A stretch of 64,000 nt of DNA from Burkholderia sp. SRS-W-2-2016 (GTDB taxonomy: Bacteria > Pseudomonadota > Gammaproteobacteria > Burkholderiales > Burkholderiaceae): positions 1 through 64,000 of the forward strand of contig NZ_MSDV01000079.1 of NCBI RefSeq assembly GCF_001931485.1, in the 5' to 3' direction. Numbering within the stretch: position 1 is the first letter of the stretch; the number at the start of each line of letters is the position of its first letter. The notes under the pieces are model-generated. The model was given only the letters and a program-made list of their open reading frames with translations. It made no database searches and was not told where the DNA came from. Positions 27,005 through 35,341 of this stretch are shown here, piece after piece. Both the position numbers and the translations under genes were made by a program.

Positions 27005-28452
27005 ATTCACCGATCAAGACCAGCTTTGTAGCCGGCGCGTTTGTCGACCCGGAAACCCACGCCGATCTGCTGGAAAATCGCAACCCGTCGCGCCCGTCGG
27101 AAATCGTCGACCGTTTTGCTCGCGCCGATGCTGCGCTGACCGGGCAGGCAATCGATGCGGCAAAGGCCGCGAGCCGCGAGTGGCGCAAAAGCAATCCGCA
27201 ACTTCGTGCGGATATCCTCGACAGGATCGGCAGTGAAATTCTCGCGCGCCGCGAGGAGTTGGCCGGATTGCTGTCGCGCGAGGAAGGCAAAATCGTGCGC
27301 GAGGCGCTCGGCGAAGTGGATCGGGCCGGCCATTCGTTCAAGTTCTATGCGCAGGAGGCGCTGCGCGCGAATGGCGAGAAATACGATTCGGTGCGCGAAG
27401 GGGTGGGCATCGACGTCTTCACGCAGCCGGTGGGGGTGATCGGGATCATCAGTCCGTGGAACTTCCCGCTTGCGATCCCGGCGTGGAAGATCGCCCCGGC
27501 ACTGGCTTACGGCAATTGCGTGGTGTTCAAGCCCGCGGAGCTGGTGCCGTCTTCCGCCTGGGCACTCGCGGAAATCATTTCCCGCTCTGGCTTGCCCTCG
27601 GGCGTGTTCAACATGCTGATCGGTCCGGGCCGGGTGGTCGGCGATGCGATTTTGCGTTCGCCGCAAGTCGATGCGATCACGTTCACCGGCTCCGAGTCCA
27701 CCGGTCGCCGGGTCGCACAGATCGCGGCCGAGCGTCTGATTCGCGTGCAACTGGAAATGGGCGGCAAGAATCCGCTTGTGGTGCTGGACGACGCCGATCT
27801 GGAGGTGGCCGTCGAGGCCGCGCTGAACGGCTCGTTCTATTCGACCGGACAGCGCTGCACGGCCAGTTCCCGGCTGATCGTGACGGCGGGGATTCACGAT
27901 GCGTTCGTCGCTCGGCTCGCCGAACGCACGCGGCGGCTTCGCGTCGGCGATGCGCTGAGTCCGGACACCCAGATTGGACCGGTCGTCGATTCGAGCCAGC
28001 TGGAGCAGAACCTTTCCTATGTCGAAGCCGGTGTAAAAGAAGGGGCGACGCTCGTTTGCGGCGGAGAACATTTGAATAACGATCAACGCGCGTTCCATTT
28101 TTCGCCCGCATTGTTCACGGATGTGCGGTCGCATATGCGCATCTACCGTGAGGAAATCTTCGGGCCGGTGCTGGCGGTGCTCAAGGTGGCGGACTACGAA
28201 GCGGCGCTCGCCGCGGCGGAGGACACGCCGTTCGGGCTGTCCGCCGGCATCGTCACGACGTCGTTGAAGCACGCGGAGGACTTCAAGCGCCGCTCGTCCG
28301 CCGGCATGGTGATGGTGAATTTGCCGACTGCCGGCGTGGACTATCACGTGCCGTTCGGCGGCAACCGCGGCTCGAGCCTGGGGCCGCGCGAGCAGGGGAC
28401 TTACGCGCGGCAGTTCTTCACGCGGGTCAAAACCACTTACCAGCTGTCCTGA
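27001..28452 (+). CDS. aldehyde dehydrogenase (2-ketoglutarate-semialdehyde/SSA type)
   Basis: 483 residues. GVIGIISPWNFPLAIPAWKIAPAL, FTGSESTGRRV, catalytic Glu in LEMGGKNPLVVLDDADL, catalytic Cys in GQRCTASSRLI, and the C-terminal GPREQGTYARQFFTRVKTTYQ, a tail pattern seen in 2-ketoglutarate-semialdehyde dehydrogenases. That fits the last step of hydroxyproline or pentose routes and is supported by the nearby racemase-family and DAO genes. Coupled to the upstream dehydrogenase by an ATGA overlap. Confidence 0.9.
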   Translation: MNSPIKTSFVAGAFVDPETHADLLENRNPSRPSEIVDRFARADAALTGQAIDAAKAASREWRKSNPQLRADILDRIGSEILARREELAGLLSREEGKIVREALGEVDRAGHSFKFYAQEALRANGEKYDSVREGVGIDVFTQPVGVIGIISPWNFPLAIPAWKIAPALAYGNCVVFKPAELVPSSAWALAEIISRSGLPSGVFNMLIGPGRVVGDAILRSPQVDAITFTGSESTGRRVAQIAAERLIRVQLEMGGKNPLVVLDDADLEVAVEAALNGSFYSTGQRCTASSRLIVTAGIHDAFVARLAERTRRLRVGDALSPDTQIGPVVDSSQLEQNLSYVEAGVKEGATLVCGGEHLNNDQRAFHFSPALFTDVRSHMRIYREEIFGPVLAVLKVADYEAALAAAEDTPFGLSAGIVTTSLKHAEDFKRRSSAGMVMVNLPTAGVDYHVPFGGNRGSSLGPREQGTYARQFFTRVKTTYQLS

Positions 28453-28482
28453 CTTGCCCGGCGGCGCGCGGCCGCCGGCAAG
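28453..28482. terminator. strong hairpin between convergent genes
   Basis: Inverted repeat of about 12 bp (CTTGCCCGGCGGC against GCCGCCGGCAAG) filling the 32-bp gap between the aldehyde dehydrogenase and the convergent OCD-family gene. No T-run; probable bidirectional terminator. Confidence 0.55.
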
Positions 28483-28484
28483 AC

Positions 28485-29417
28485 TCAAAGCCCCAGTTTC
28501 TTCAGCAAACGATCCGCGATCATCAGATCAAAGTGCGCGCCGCCGCCATTCTTGAATGCGGTGATCGTCTCGGGCGTGCGCGAGAGCGGCACTTGCCCGC
28601 CCACGAGGTCATACAGATCGCCGATCACGTGGTCGGACGGTATCGCGCCGGAAGCAATCGGCGCCGCGATCTCGCCGATATGGCGAGTGGTCTCGTGGCT
28701 GTCCACGTAAAGCTGCGCGGACGCGATCAACGCGTCGTCCGCCTCGCGCATCTGCGCGGTGAACGCGCCGATCAGATCGACGTGCGTACCGGGACGGATC
28801 CAGCCGCCGCGCAGCACCGGCTGTTGCGCGGGCGTCGCGCTCGACACGATATCCGCGCTCGCGAGTGCCGCCGGCAGGTCGGTCACCGGGCGGACCGCGA
28901 CCGGCAGCGTGGCCAGCTTCGCGCAGAGCGCCTGTGCCTGGTCGGGCCGGCGCGCCCAGATCGAGATTCTTTCCAGCGCCGGAAAGAGTGCGCTATAGGC
29001 GTGGGCGAGGTTGGCCGCGACCGCCCCGGCGCCGACGATCACCAGTTCGCGACTGTCCGGCCGCGCCAGTAATGTCGCGCCCAGCACGGAATCGGCGGCG
29101 GTTTTGAGGTCGGTGATACAGCGGGCTTCGATGACCGCGCGCAGCACGCCCGTGTCGGCGGCGTACAGCAGCACCGCGCCATGCGTGTTCGGCAAGCCGA
29201 TCGCCGCATTCGACTCGAACACAGACTCCGCCTTGACGCCGTAGCCGATCCCCTCGATCCGCGCGGCCCGCGACAGCATCACCGCGCCGGGCGGCCCGAA
29301 CAGCAGATCGCGCATCTCCGCTTTCGGCAGCCGATGGCCGTCGCGCAGCGCATCCACCGCCTCGGGCCAACTTAGAACCTCGTGGGCGTCATCGTGACTG
29401 ATCAGGCTGGGGCGCAT
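28485..29417 (-). CDS. ornithine cyclodeaminase/mu-crystallin family protein
   Basis: 310 residues. NAD-binding region ELVIVGAGAVAANLAHAYSALFP, the family KAESVFESNA and LLYAADTGVLRAVIEARCITDLKTAADSVL segments (with the substrate-binding Arg/Lys), and SRTPETITAFKNGGGAHFDLMIA near the end (FKNGGGAHFD is typical). OCD-family enzymes include ornithine cyclodeaminase, alanine dehydrogenase and delta1-pyrroline-2-carboxylate reductase; the last would suit a trans-3-hydroxyproline dehydratase encoded at 21733. ATG 29417 has GAGGAAG upstream; a longer frame is rejected. Confidence 0.87.
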   Translation of the reverse strand: MRPSLISHDDAHEVLSWPEAVDALRDGHRLPKAEMRDLLFGPPGAVMLSRAARIEGIGYGVKAESVFESNAAIGLPNTHGAVLLYAADTGVLRAVIEARCITDLKTAADSVLGATLLARPDSRELVIVGAGAVAANLAHAYSALFPALERISIWARRPDQAQALCAKLATLPVAVRPVTDLPAALASADIVSSATPAQQPVLRGGWIRPGTHVDLIGAFTAQMREADDALIASAQLYVDSHETTRHIGEIAAPIASGAIPSDHVIGDLYDLVGGQVPLSRTPETITAFKNGGGAHFDLMIADRLLKKLGL

Positions 29418-29612
29418 CGCAAGCACTTCCTCGTTCGGTTCGGCAACGGTTTCGAAGCGGACAGTATCGAGGCGAGGCGGGCGGTTTGATAGAAGGGAAA
29501 CGTCAATGATTGGGACGTGCCGGCCAGGCGGTTCGCCGGGCAAGTGGCTGGTCCGGGAAACAGGCCACGCTGATTGCGCCCCAATGTATGTAAACCGGTC
29601 CGTAAGTTAAGT

Positions 29613-29629
29613 CATAATATGGCATTCCA
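29613..29629 (+). promoter_or_regulatory. GntR operator with -10-like hexamer upstream of the regulator gene
   Basis: CATAAT at 29613-29618 followed directly by the near-palindrome TGGCATTCCA at 29620-29629, 48 bases before the start of the FadR-type regulator. The position suits autorepression. No good -35 hexamer is visible at 17 bp. Confidence 0.6.
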
Positions 29630-29677
29630 CGCCCGCGCCCCGCGCACGGGCCTTCGTCCCTCTCCGAACCGCCGCTT

Positions 29678-30364
29678 ATGCAAGACCTCAAAATCGACCG
29701 CAACGTCAAAACGCTGCGTGAGCTCACGCTCGACAAACTGCGCGCCGCGATAGTCCAGGGGTATTTCCGGCCGGGCACCCGGCTGGTCGAACGCACGTTG
29801 TGCGACGAGTTGGGCGTGAGCCGCACCGTCGTGCGCGAGGTGCTGCGGCATCTGGAAACCGAAGGGCTGGTCGAGATCGTCGCGCGGCAGGGGCCGATCG
29901 TCGCGCGTCTCGATCCGGCGCAGGTCAGCGAGATTTACGAGCTGCGCGGACTGCTCGAAGCGAACGCCGCGCGCGCGTGCGCGGAAGGCGCGACGCCCGA
30001 AGTCGTGCAGAAGCTGCGCGAGATTCGCAAGAGCATCGAAGACGCGTTCGAGAAAAACGAACTGACGCGCGTGCTCGAGCAAACCGAGCGCTTCTATGAA
30101 ACGCTGTTCGAGGCCGCGAACAAGCAGGTGTCGCTGTCGGTCGTGACGACGCTCAACGCGCGCATCAACCGCTTGCGGGCGATGACCATCGGCATGCCGG
30201 GACGCGGCGGCGACTCGAACCGCGAAATGAATCTGCTGCTCGATGCGATCGAGCGACGCGACGGCGAAGCGGCGTCCAATGCGTCGTTTGCTCATATCAA
30301 ACGGGTCTCCGAACTGGCGCTCGCGGTACTCGCCGAGCAGAACGAGGCAGTCGGCGACGCCTGA
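29678..30364 (+). CDS. GntR-family regulator, FadR/FCD type
   Basis: 228 residues: winged HTH (LRELTLDKLRAAIVQGYFRPGTRLVERTLCDELGVSRTVVREVLRHLE described in two overlapping blocks: residues 9-35 and 36-57) and a C-terminal FCD ligand domain with ELRGLLEANAA and metal-site histidine/aspartate positions. It is followed by a strong intrinsic terminator, so it is a single-gene unit. The recognition helix GVSRTVVREVLRHLE is the same as in the regulator at 36436. Candidate binder of TGGYATWCCA at 11886, 29620, 30493 and 30535. Confidence 0.93.
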   Translation: MQDLKIDRNVKTLRELTLDKLRAAIVQGYFRPGTRLVERTLCDELGVSRTVVREVLRHLETEGLVEIVARQGPIVARLDPAQVSEIYELRGLLEANAARACAEGATPEVVQKLREIRKSIEDAFEKNELTRVLEQTERFYETLFEAANKQVSLSVVTTLNARINRLRAMTIGMPGRGGDSNREMNLLLDAIERRDGEAASNASFAHIKRVSELALAVLAEQNEAVGDA

Positions 30365-30392
30365 GCGAACGCCGACACCCCCACGCCATCAA

Positions 30393-30422
30393 GGCCGCCG
30401 GCACTCGCCGGCGGCCTTTTTT
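30393..30422 (+). terminator. intrinsic terminator after the GntR gene
   Basis: Perfect 10-bp stem GGCCGCCGGC / GCCGGCGGCC with a 4-base loop, followed by six T residues. The clearest Rho-independent terminator in the window; it insulates the regulator gene from the next operon. Confidence 0.92.
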
Positions 30423-30492
30423 ATCGTCTGAGCAAAGCGAACAAGGGGCGCGCTTAGCCCATAACGTGCCAGCGAAGCGCCCGCCGGCATCA

Positions 30493-30548
30493 TGGTATTC
30501 CATAATACGAAGTGCATTGTTGCGGGCCATAAGATGGCATACCATAAT
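30493..30548 (+). promoter_or_regulatory. promoter with two GntR operators upstream of the second catabolic operon
   Basis: Operator TGGTATTCCA at 30493-30502 and operator TGGCATACCA at 30535-30544. A sigma70-like promoter can be drawn as TTGCGG (30520-30525), 17-base spacer, CATAAT (30543-30548), so the second operator sits in the spacer and touches the -10 hexamer, a repressing position. The two operators are 42 bp apart (about four helical turns), which allows looping or cooperative binding. Confidence 0.68.
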
Positions 30549-30610
30549 CTCACCGAATGCGATCCGCGGTTTTTCTGCCGGTCCGCATCGTTTTATGGAG
30601 CCTGAAGCCG

Positions 30611-31513
30611 ATGAAGCCCGATTTGCCGCCCGAGTCCGCCGTCCCGCACGGTCAGCGTGCCCGCACCGCGGGCACCTGCTACACGGTGTACGCGCCGCAA
30701 TCGACCCGCGCGGCGAGAGGGCGCGACACAGTCGTGCTGATCCACGGCGTCGGCATGAACCAGAGCGTGTGGGCGCCGCAGATCGCTGCGCTCACCGCGT
30801 CGTTCCGGGTAGTCGTCTACGACATGCTGGGTCACGGCGACAGCGCGCTGCCGAGCGCCGAGCCCACGCTCGACGAATACGCGGCGCAGCTCGCGGCACT
30901 GCTCGACACGCTGCAGATCGAACATGCGCACGTAGTAGGGCATTCGATGGGCGCGCTGGTCGCGCTCGAATTCGCACTCGCTTACCCGCAACGCACACTG
31001 AGCGTCGTCGCGATGAACGCGGTCTACGACCGCACGCCGGCGCAGCGCGAAGCGGTGATGACGCGCGCCAACACGCTCGGCGACGTGCGCGCCGACGCCG
31101 GCGTCGACCTCACGCTGTCGCGCTGGTTCGGCGATCCGGTGCCGGCGCACCTGAGCGAAGCCGCGCGGGCCGTGCGCGCGCTGCTGCTGGCAGTCGATCC
31201 GGTCGGCTACGCACGCACCTATCGTCTTTTCGCCAGCTCCGACGACGCGCACGTGGGCCGCCTCGCGAGCCTCACGGTGCCCGCGCTGTTTCTCACCGGC
31301 GCGGGCGATCCGAATTCGAGCGCGCGGATGTCGGAGGCGATGGCGGCGGCCACGCCACGCGGCCGCGCCGAAATCCTGCCCGACGCGCGCCACATGATGA
31401 ACGTCACCGACCCGCAGCGCGTCAACGCGAGCCTGCTCGCGTTCCTCGCCGAAGCATCGGCCGGCGCGACGGCAACCCACGCAGCACCCACCACCGGAGA
31501 ACGTCATGGCTGA
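30611..31513 (+). CDS. alpha/beta-fold hydrolase (paralogue of 10459-11277)
   Basis: 300 residues from ATG 30611 (GGAG ten bases upstream; the ATG at 30557 lies too close to the operator to be a comfortable start). Oxyanion motif LIHGVGMNQSVW, nucleophile elbow GHSMGALVALEF, acid in LTGAGDPNSS and His in DARHMMNVTDPQRVN: intact Ser-Asp-His triad. Shares with its paralogue the unusual IHGVGM start and the GDPNS...HM.N tail. First gene of the second operon; overlaps the flavin reductase gene by 8 bp. Confidence 0.88.
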   Translation: MKPDLPPESAVPHGQRARTAGTCYTVYAPQSTRAARGRDTVVLIHGVGMNQSVWAPQIAALTASFRVVVYDMLGHGDSALPSAEPTLDEYAAQLAALLDTLQIEHAHVVGHSMGALVALEFALAYPQRTLSVVAMNAVYDRTPAQREAVMTRANTLGDVRADAGVDLTLSRWFGDPVPAHLSEAARAVRALLLAVDPVGYARTYRLFASSDDAHVGRLASLTVPALFLTGAGDPNSSARMSEAMAAATPRGRAEILPDARHMMNVTDPQRVNASLLAFLAEASAGATATHAAPTTGERHG

Positions 31514-32474
31514 GTCGATCACCGCGCCGAGCGCCGCAAGCGCGTTCGATGCCGCCGAATTTCGTCGCGCGCTCGGCGCGTTCGTCACGGGTGTGACCGT
31601 CGTCACGACGATCCAGCCGGACGGCACGCCGCGCGGCTTCACCGCGAATTCGTTCACGTCGGTGTCGCTCGATCCGCCGCTGATTCTGGTGTGCATCGCG
31701 AAGACCGCGTCGAGCTACGCGGTGTTCTCCGACACCCAGCGCTTCGCGGTCAGCGTGCTCGCCGAAGACCAGAAGCAGGTGTCGGGTGTGTTCGCGTCGA
31801 AGGCCGCCGACAAGTTCGCGCAAGTGCCGTGGAGCGTCCGCAAAACCGGCGCGCCGGTAATGGACGGCGCGGCCGCGAGCTTCGACTGCACGACGCACGA
31901 AGTGGTGGACGCGGGCGATCACATCATCCTGATCGGCCGGGTGGTCGACTTCGTGCAGACCAGTTCGTCGCCGCTCGGCTACTGCCGCGGCGCGTACGTG
32001 AACTTCAGCCTGTCGCAGAACGCACTGGCCGCGGCCGGCGCGCGCGCGAAAGTCGGCGCGATCCTCGAACATCGCGACGGCCTCGTGCTGGTCGACACCG
32101 GCAAAGGCGTCGGCCTGCCGACCGGCATCAAGCTCGATCCGGCCAGCGACCCCGCGAGCCTGCACGGCGTGCTCAACAAACTCGGCCTGCGCGTGCATCT
32201 CGACTTCCTGTTCGCGGTGTTCGAGGACGGCAGCGACAACGAGCCCGGCGTGCATATCTACTATCGCGGCCGCGTGATTCCGAACGCGTCGCCGTGGCTC
32301 GACAGCAGCGTGCGGATCGTGCCGCTGTCGCGCATTCCGTGGGACGAAATCAGCGACCCCGCGGTGCGCTCGATGCTCGAACGCTACGAGCGCGAACGCC
32401 GCCAGGACGCATTCGGCATTTATGTCGGCGACAGCGCGGCCGGCACCGTGCAGCCGCTCGCGCTCGCGCATTGA
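31506..32474 (+). CDS. flavin reductase fused to a degenerate Nudix-like domain (paralogue)
   Basis: 322 residues with the same architecture as 9513-10457: flavin reductase (LGAFVTGVTVVTT, GFTANSFTSVSLDPPLILVCI, GDHIILIGRVVDF) to about residue 180, then VGAILEHRDGLVLVDTGKGVGLPTG and a helical tail ending in FGIYVGDSAAGTVQPL (compare YGMYFGDHSTGTVRPL in the paralogue). The Nudix box is degenerate here too. There is no monooxygenase gene in this operon, so its flavin product must serve an oxygenase elsewhere, plausibly the LLM enzyme at 8464. Confidence 0.85.
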   Translation: MAESITAPSAASAFDAAEFRRALGAFVTGVTVVTTIQPDGTPRGFTANSFTSVSLDPPLILVCIAKTASSYAVFSDTQRFAVSVLAEDQKQVSGVFASKAADKFAQVPWSVRKTGAPVMDGAAASFDCTTHEVVDAGDHIILIGRVVDFVQTSSSPLGYCRGAYVNFSLSQNALAAAGARAKVGAILEHRDGLVLVDTGKGVGLPTGIKLDPASDPASLHGVLNKLGLRVHLDFLFAVFEDGSDNEPGVHIYYRGRVIPNASPWLDSSVRIVPLSRIPWDEISDPAVRSMLERYERERRQDAFGIYVGDSAAGTVQPLALAH

Positions 32475-32528
32475 ACCCGGCGCATTGAACCCGACCAGAC
32501 GAGAACCAACCCTATCCCGGAGACAGAC

Positions 32529-33560
32529 ATGAGCAGCAGAAGCATTCCCTTTATCGCGCCGCTGGCCGTTGCTTGTGCGATGACGCTCGCGGCGGCGCCG
32601 GCGTATGCCGCGGACCCGATCGTCTTCACCAGCTGGGGCGGCACCACCCAGTCCGCGCAGCAGAAGAACTGGGCGCAGCCGTTCACGCAGGCGAGCGGCA
32701 TCACCGTGCTGATGGATGGCCCGACCGACTACGGCAAGCTCAAGGCGATGGTCGACAGCGGCAACGTGAGCTGGGACGTCGTCGATGTGGAGGGCGACTT
32801 CGCGTACGCCGCGCAGAAGGCCGGCCTGATCGAGCCGATCGACTACGCGGTCGTGAAGAAGGACGAACTGGACCCGCGCTTCGCGACGCCGAACGCGGTG
32901 GGCAGCTTCTATTACTCGTTCGTGCTCGGCTACAACAAGTCGAAGTACACCGGCGCGCAGCCGCAAAACTGGGCCGACCTGTTCGACACCAAGCGCTTCC
33001 CCGGCAAGCGTACGTTCTATAAATGGTCGGCACCGGGCGTGCTGGAAATCGCGCTGCTCGCCGACGGCGTGCCGCCGAACAAGCTCTATCCGCTCGATCT
33101 CGACCGCGCGTTCAAGAAGCTCGACACGATCAAGGGCGACATCGTCTGGTGGAGCGGCGGCGCGCAGTCGCAACAGCTGCTCGCGTCGGGCGAGGCGCCG
33201 ATCGGGATGTTCTGGAACGGCCGCCTGCATGCGCTCGCGCAAACCGGCGTGCCGGTCGGCATGTCGTGGAACCAGAACCTGACCGCCGCCGACATGCTGG
33301 TGATTCCGAAGGGCGCCAAGCATCGCGCGGAAGCGATGAAGTACCTGGCCGCCGCGACCAGCGCGCAGGCGCAGGCGAAGTTCGCGGCCGAAACCGGTTA
33401 TGCGCCGATCAACGTGAAGTCCGCCGCGCTGATGCCGCCGGCGCTCGCGAAGACGCTGCCCGACCAGTACAAGGACTCGCAGATCAATCTCGACATGAAG
33501 TACTGGGCCGACAACCGCGATGCGATTGCGAAGCGCTGGTACGCGTGGCAATCGAAGTAA
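32529..33560 (+). CDS. PotD-like spermidine/putrescine-type ABC substrate-binding protein
   Basis: 343 residues with a Sec signal peptide (about 1-27, cleaved near AYAADP). Type II periplasmic-binding fold of the polyamine/Fe family: IVFTSWGGTTQSAQQKNWAQPF, DVVDVEGDFAYAAQKAGLIEPI, SFYYSFVLGYNKSKYTG, NWADLFDTKRFPGKR. Begins a PotD-B-C-A order importer. Ligand is unknown; polyamine-type binding proteins of this branch also carry gamma-aminobutyrate, opines and other amines. Confidence 0.9.
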   Translation: MSSRSIPFIAPLAVACAMTLAAAPAYAADPIVFTSWGGTTQSAQQKNWAQPFTQASGITVLMDGPTDYGKLKAMVDSGNVSWDVVDVEGDFAYAAQKAGLIEPIDYAVVKKDELDPRFATPNAVGSFYYSFVLGYNKSKYTGAQPQNWADLFDTKRFPGKRTFYKWSAPGVLEIALLADGVPPNKLYPLDLDRAFKKLDTIKGDIVWWSGGAQSQQLLASGEAPIGMFWNGRLHALAQTGVPVGMSWNQNLTAADMLVIPKGAKHRAEAMKYLAAATSAQAQAKFAAETGYAPINVKSAALMPPALAKTLPDQYKDSQINLDMKYWADNRDAIAKRWYAWQSK

Positions 33561-33635
33561 CGACGACGGACCGAGGCTGGCGCCGCGCGCGTTGTAGTTG
33601 AACGACGCGCGGCCGGACACCGAGCAGGAGACATC

Positions 33636-34520
33636 ATGCCCAACGTAATGAGTACCGTCGCGCATCCCCCCGCGACGGCCGCGCGCAAGCGGCGCGACTG
33701 GCGCAGCGTATGGCTGCTGACGCCGGCGATGCTATTGCTGCTGGTTTTCTTCCTGCTGCCGGTACTGTCGCTGCTCTTGCGCAGCGTGCTCGAACCGGCG
33801 CCGGGGCTCGAAAACTATCAGCAACTGCTTGGTTCAACTACCTATCTGCGCGTGTTCGGCAATACCTTTCTGGTCGCGACGGTGGTGACGCTGGTCACGC
33901 TGCTGATCGGTTTCCCGCTGGCGTGGCTGCTCGCGATCGCGCCGCGCAAGCTCAGCTCGGTGCTGTTCGCGATCCTGTTGCTGTCGATGTGGACCAATCT
34001 GCTCGCGCGCACTTTCGCATGGATGGTGCTGTTGCAAGGCACTGGGCCGATCAATCGCGCGCTGATGGCAATGGGCGTGATTCACGAGCCGCTCGCGCTG
34101 GTCAACAACCTGACCGGCGTGACGATCGGCATGACCTACATCATGCTGCCGTTCCTCGTGATGCCGCTGCACGCGACGCTGCGCGCGATCGATCCGTCCA
34201 CGCTGCGAGCCGCCGCCGTCTGCGGCGCGAGCCGCTGGCAGGCGTTCTGGCGCATCCTCGTGCCGCTCGCGATGCCGGGCGTCGCGTCCGGCGCATTGAT
34301 GGTGTTCGTGATGGCGCTCGGCTACTTCGTCACGCCCGCGTTGCTGGGCGGCCCGTCCTACATGATGCTCGCGGAACTGATCGCGCAACTCGTGCAGTCG
34401 CTGCTGAACTGGGGACTCGCCGGCGCCGCCGCGTTCGTGCTGCTGACCGTGACGTTGCTGCTCTACGCGTTGCAACTGCGCTTCACCGGCAGTGCGCGCA
34501 AGCTTGAGGGAGGGCGTTGA
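33636..34520 (+). CDS. ABC transporter permease, PotB-like
   Basis: 294 residues with six membrane helices and the inner-membrane permease EAA-like loop (RAAAVCGASRWQAFWRILVPLAMPGV). Preceded by AGGAGAC at the proper distance from ATG 33636. Immediately followed by the second permease gene (1 bp gap). Forms the heterodimeric membrane channel of the importer. Confidence 0.92.
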   Translation: MPNVMSTVAHPPATAARKRRDWRSVWLLTPAMLLLLVFFLLPVLSLLLRSVLEPAPGLENYQQLLGSTTYLRVFGNTFLVATVVTLVTLLIGFPLAWLLAIAPRKLSSVLFAILLLSMWTNLLARTFAWMVLLQGTGPINRALMAMGVIHEPLALVNNLTGVTIGMTYIMLPFLVMPLHATLRAIDPSTLRAAAVCGASRWQAFWRILVPLAMPGVASGALMVFVMALGYFVTPALLGGPSYMMLAELIAQLVQSLLNWGLAGAAAFVLLTVTLLLYALQLRFTGSARKLEGGR

Positions 34521-34521
34521 C

Positions 34522-35325
34522 ATGTTGCTCGATTTCGACCGTCTCGGCGCGCTGCGCTGGGTGCTGATTGCGATAGGCGCGGCCGTCGCACTGTTTCTGC
34601 TGCTGCCGATCCTGTTCATCGTCGCGCTGTCGTTCGGCGACTCGCAGTGGCTGATCTTTCCGCCGCCGGGCTGGACACTGGAGTGGTACCGGCAACTATT
34701 CACCGACGCCGGCTGGATCGACTCGCTGCTGACCAGCGCGAAGCTGGCGGTGATCGTAATGGTGTTGTCGGTGCTGCTCGGTTTTCTGGCGTCGCTGGCG
34801 CTGGTGCGCGGCAAGTTTCGCGGTCGCGAGGCGGTGAAGGGCTTCTTCCTCACGCCGATGGTGTTGCCGGTGGTGGTGCTGGCCGTCGCGCTGTACGCGT
34901 TCTTTCTGCGCATCGGGCTGAACGGCACGATCACCGGTTTCGTGCTCGGCCATCTGATCATCGCGCTGCCGTTTTCGATCATCTCGATCAGCAATTCGCT
35001 GGTCAGCTTCGATCCGGCGCTCGAAGATGCCGCGCTGATTTGCGGCGCGTCGCCGCTCACCGTGAAGCTGAAAGTGACGCTGCCGGCGATCCGGCTCGGC
35101 CTGTTCGCGGCCGCGATCTTCGCGTTTCTCGCGTCGTGGGATGAGGTCGTGGTGTCGATCTTCATGTCGAGCCCGACGTTGCAAACGCTGCCCGTGCGTA
35201 TCTGGTCGACGCTGCGGCAGGACCTGACGCCCGTCGTTGCGGCGGCGTCTTCACTGCTGGTCGCGTTGACGACCGTGCTGATGCTGGCCGGCGCCGTGCT
35301 GCGCCGCGCGCGCCAACCGAGCTAA
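34522..35325 (+). CDS. ABC transporter permease, PotC-like
   Basis: 267 residues, six helices, EAA loop EDAALICGASPLTVKLKVTLPAIRLG. ATG 34522 with GAGGGAGGG upstream; the frame is open further upstream inside the PotB-like gene but that is not a start. Partner of the preceding permease. Confidence 0.92.
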   Translation: MLLDFDRLGALRWVLIAIGAAVALFLLLPILFIVALSFGDSQWLIFPPPGWTLEWYRQLFTDAGWIDSLLTSAKLAVIVMVLSVLLGFLASLALVRGKFRGREAVKGFFLTPMVLPVVVLAVALYAFFLRIGLNGTITGFVLGHLIIALPFSIISISNSLVSFDPALEDAALICGASPLTVKLKVTLPAIRLGLFAAAIFAFLASWDEVVVSIFMSSPTLQTLPVRIWSTLRQDLTPVVAAASSLLVALTTVLMLAGAVLRRARQPS

Positions 35326-35341
35326 TCGAGGTATTCGAATC

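Noticed and set aside
29418-29480. Possible fourth copy of the 77-bp element before the OCD-family gene (minus strand, TCGATACTG at 29470-29462)
   Set aside because: Only the TCGATACT block fits; TTATATGC and CAAT blocks are not at the required distances.
31422-33665. A 747-codon open frame antisense to the flavin reductase and PotD-like genes
   Set aside because: No motifs, low-complexity Arg/Ala/Val composition; both plus-strand genes are complete.
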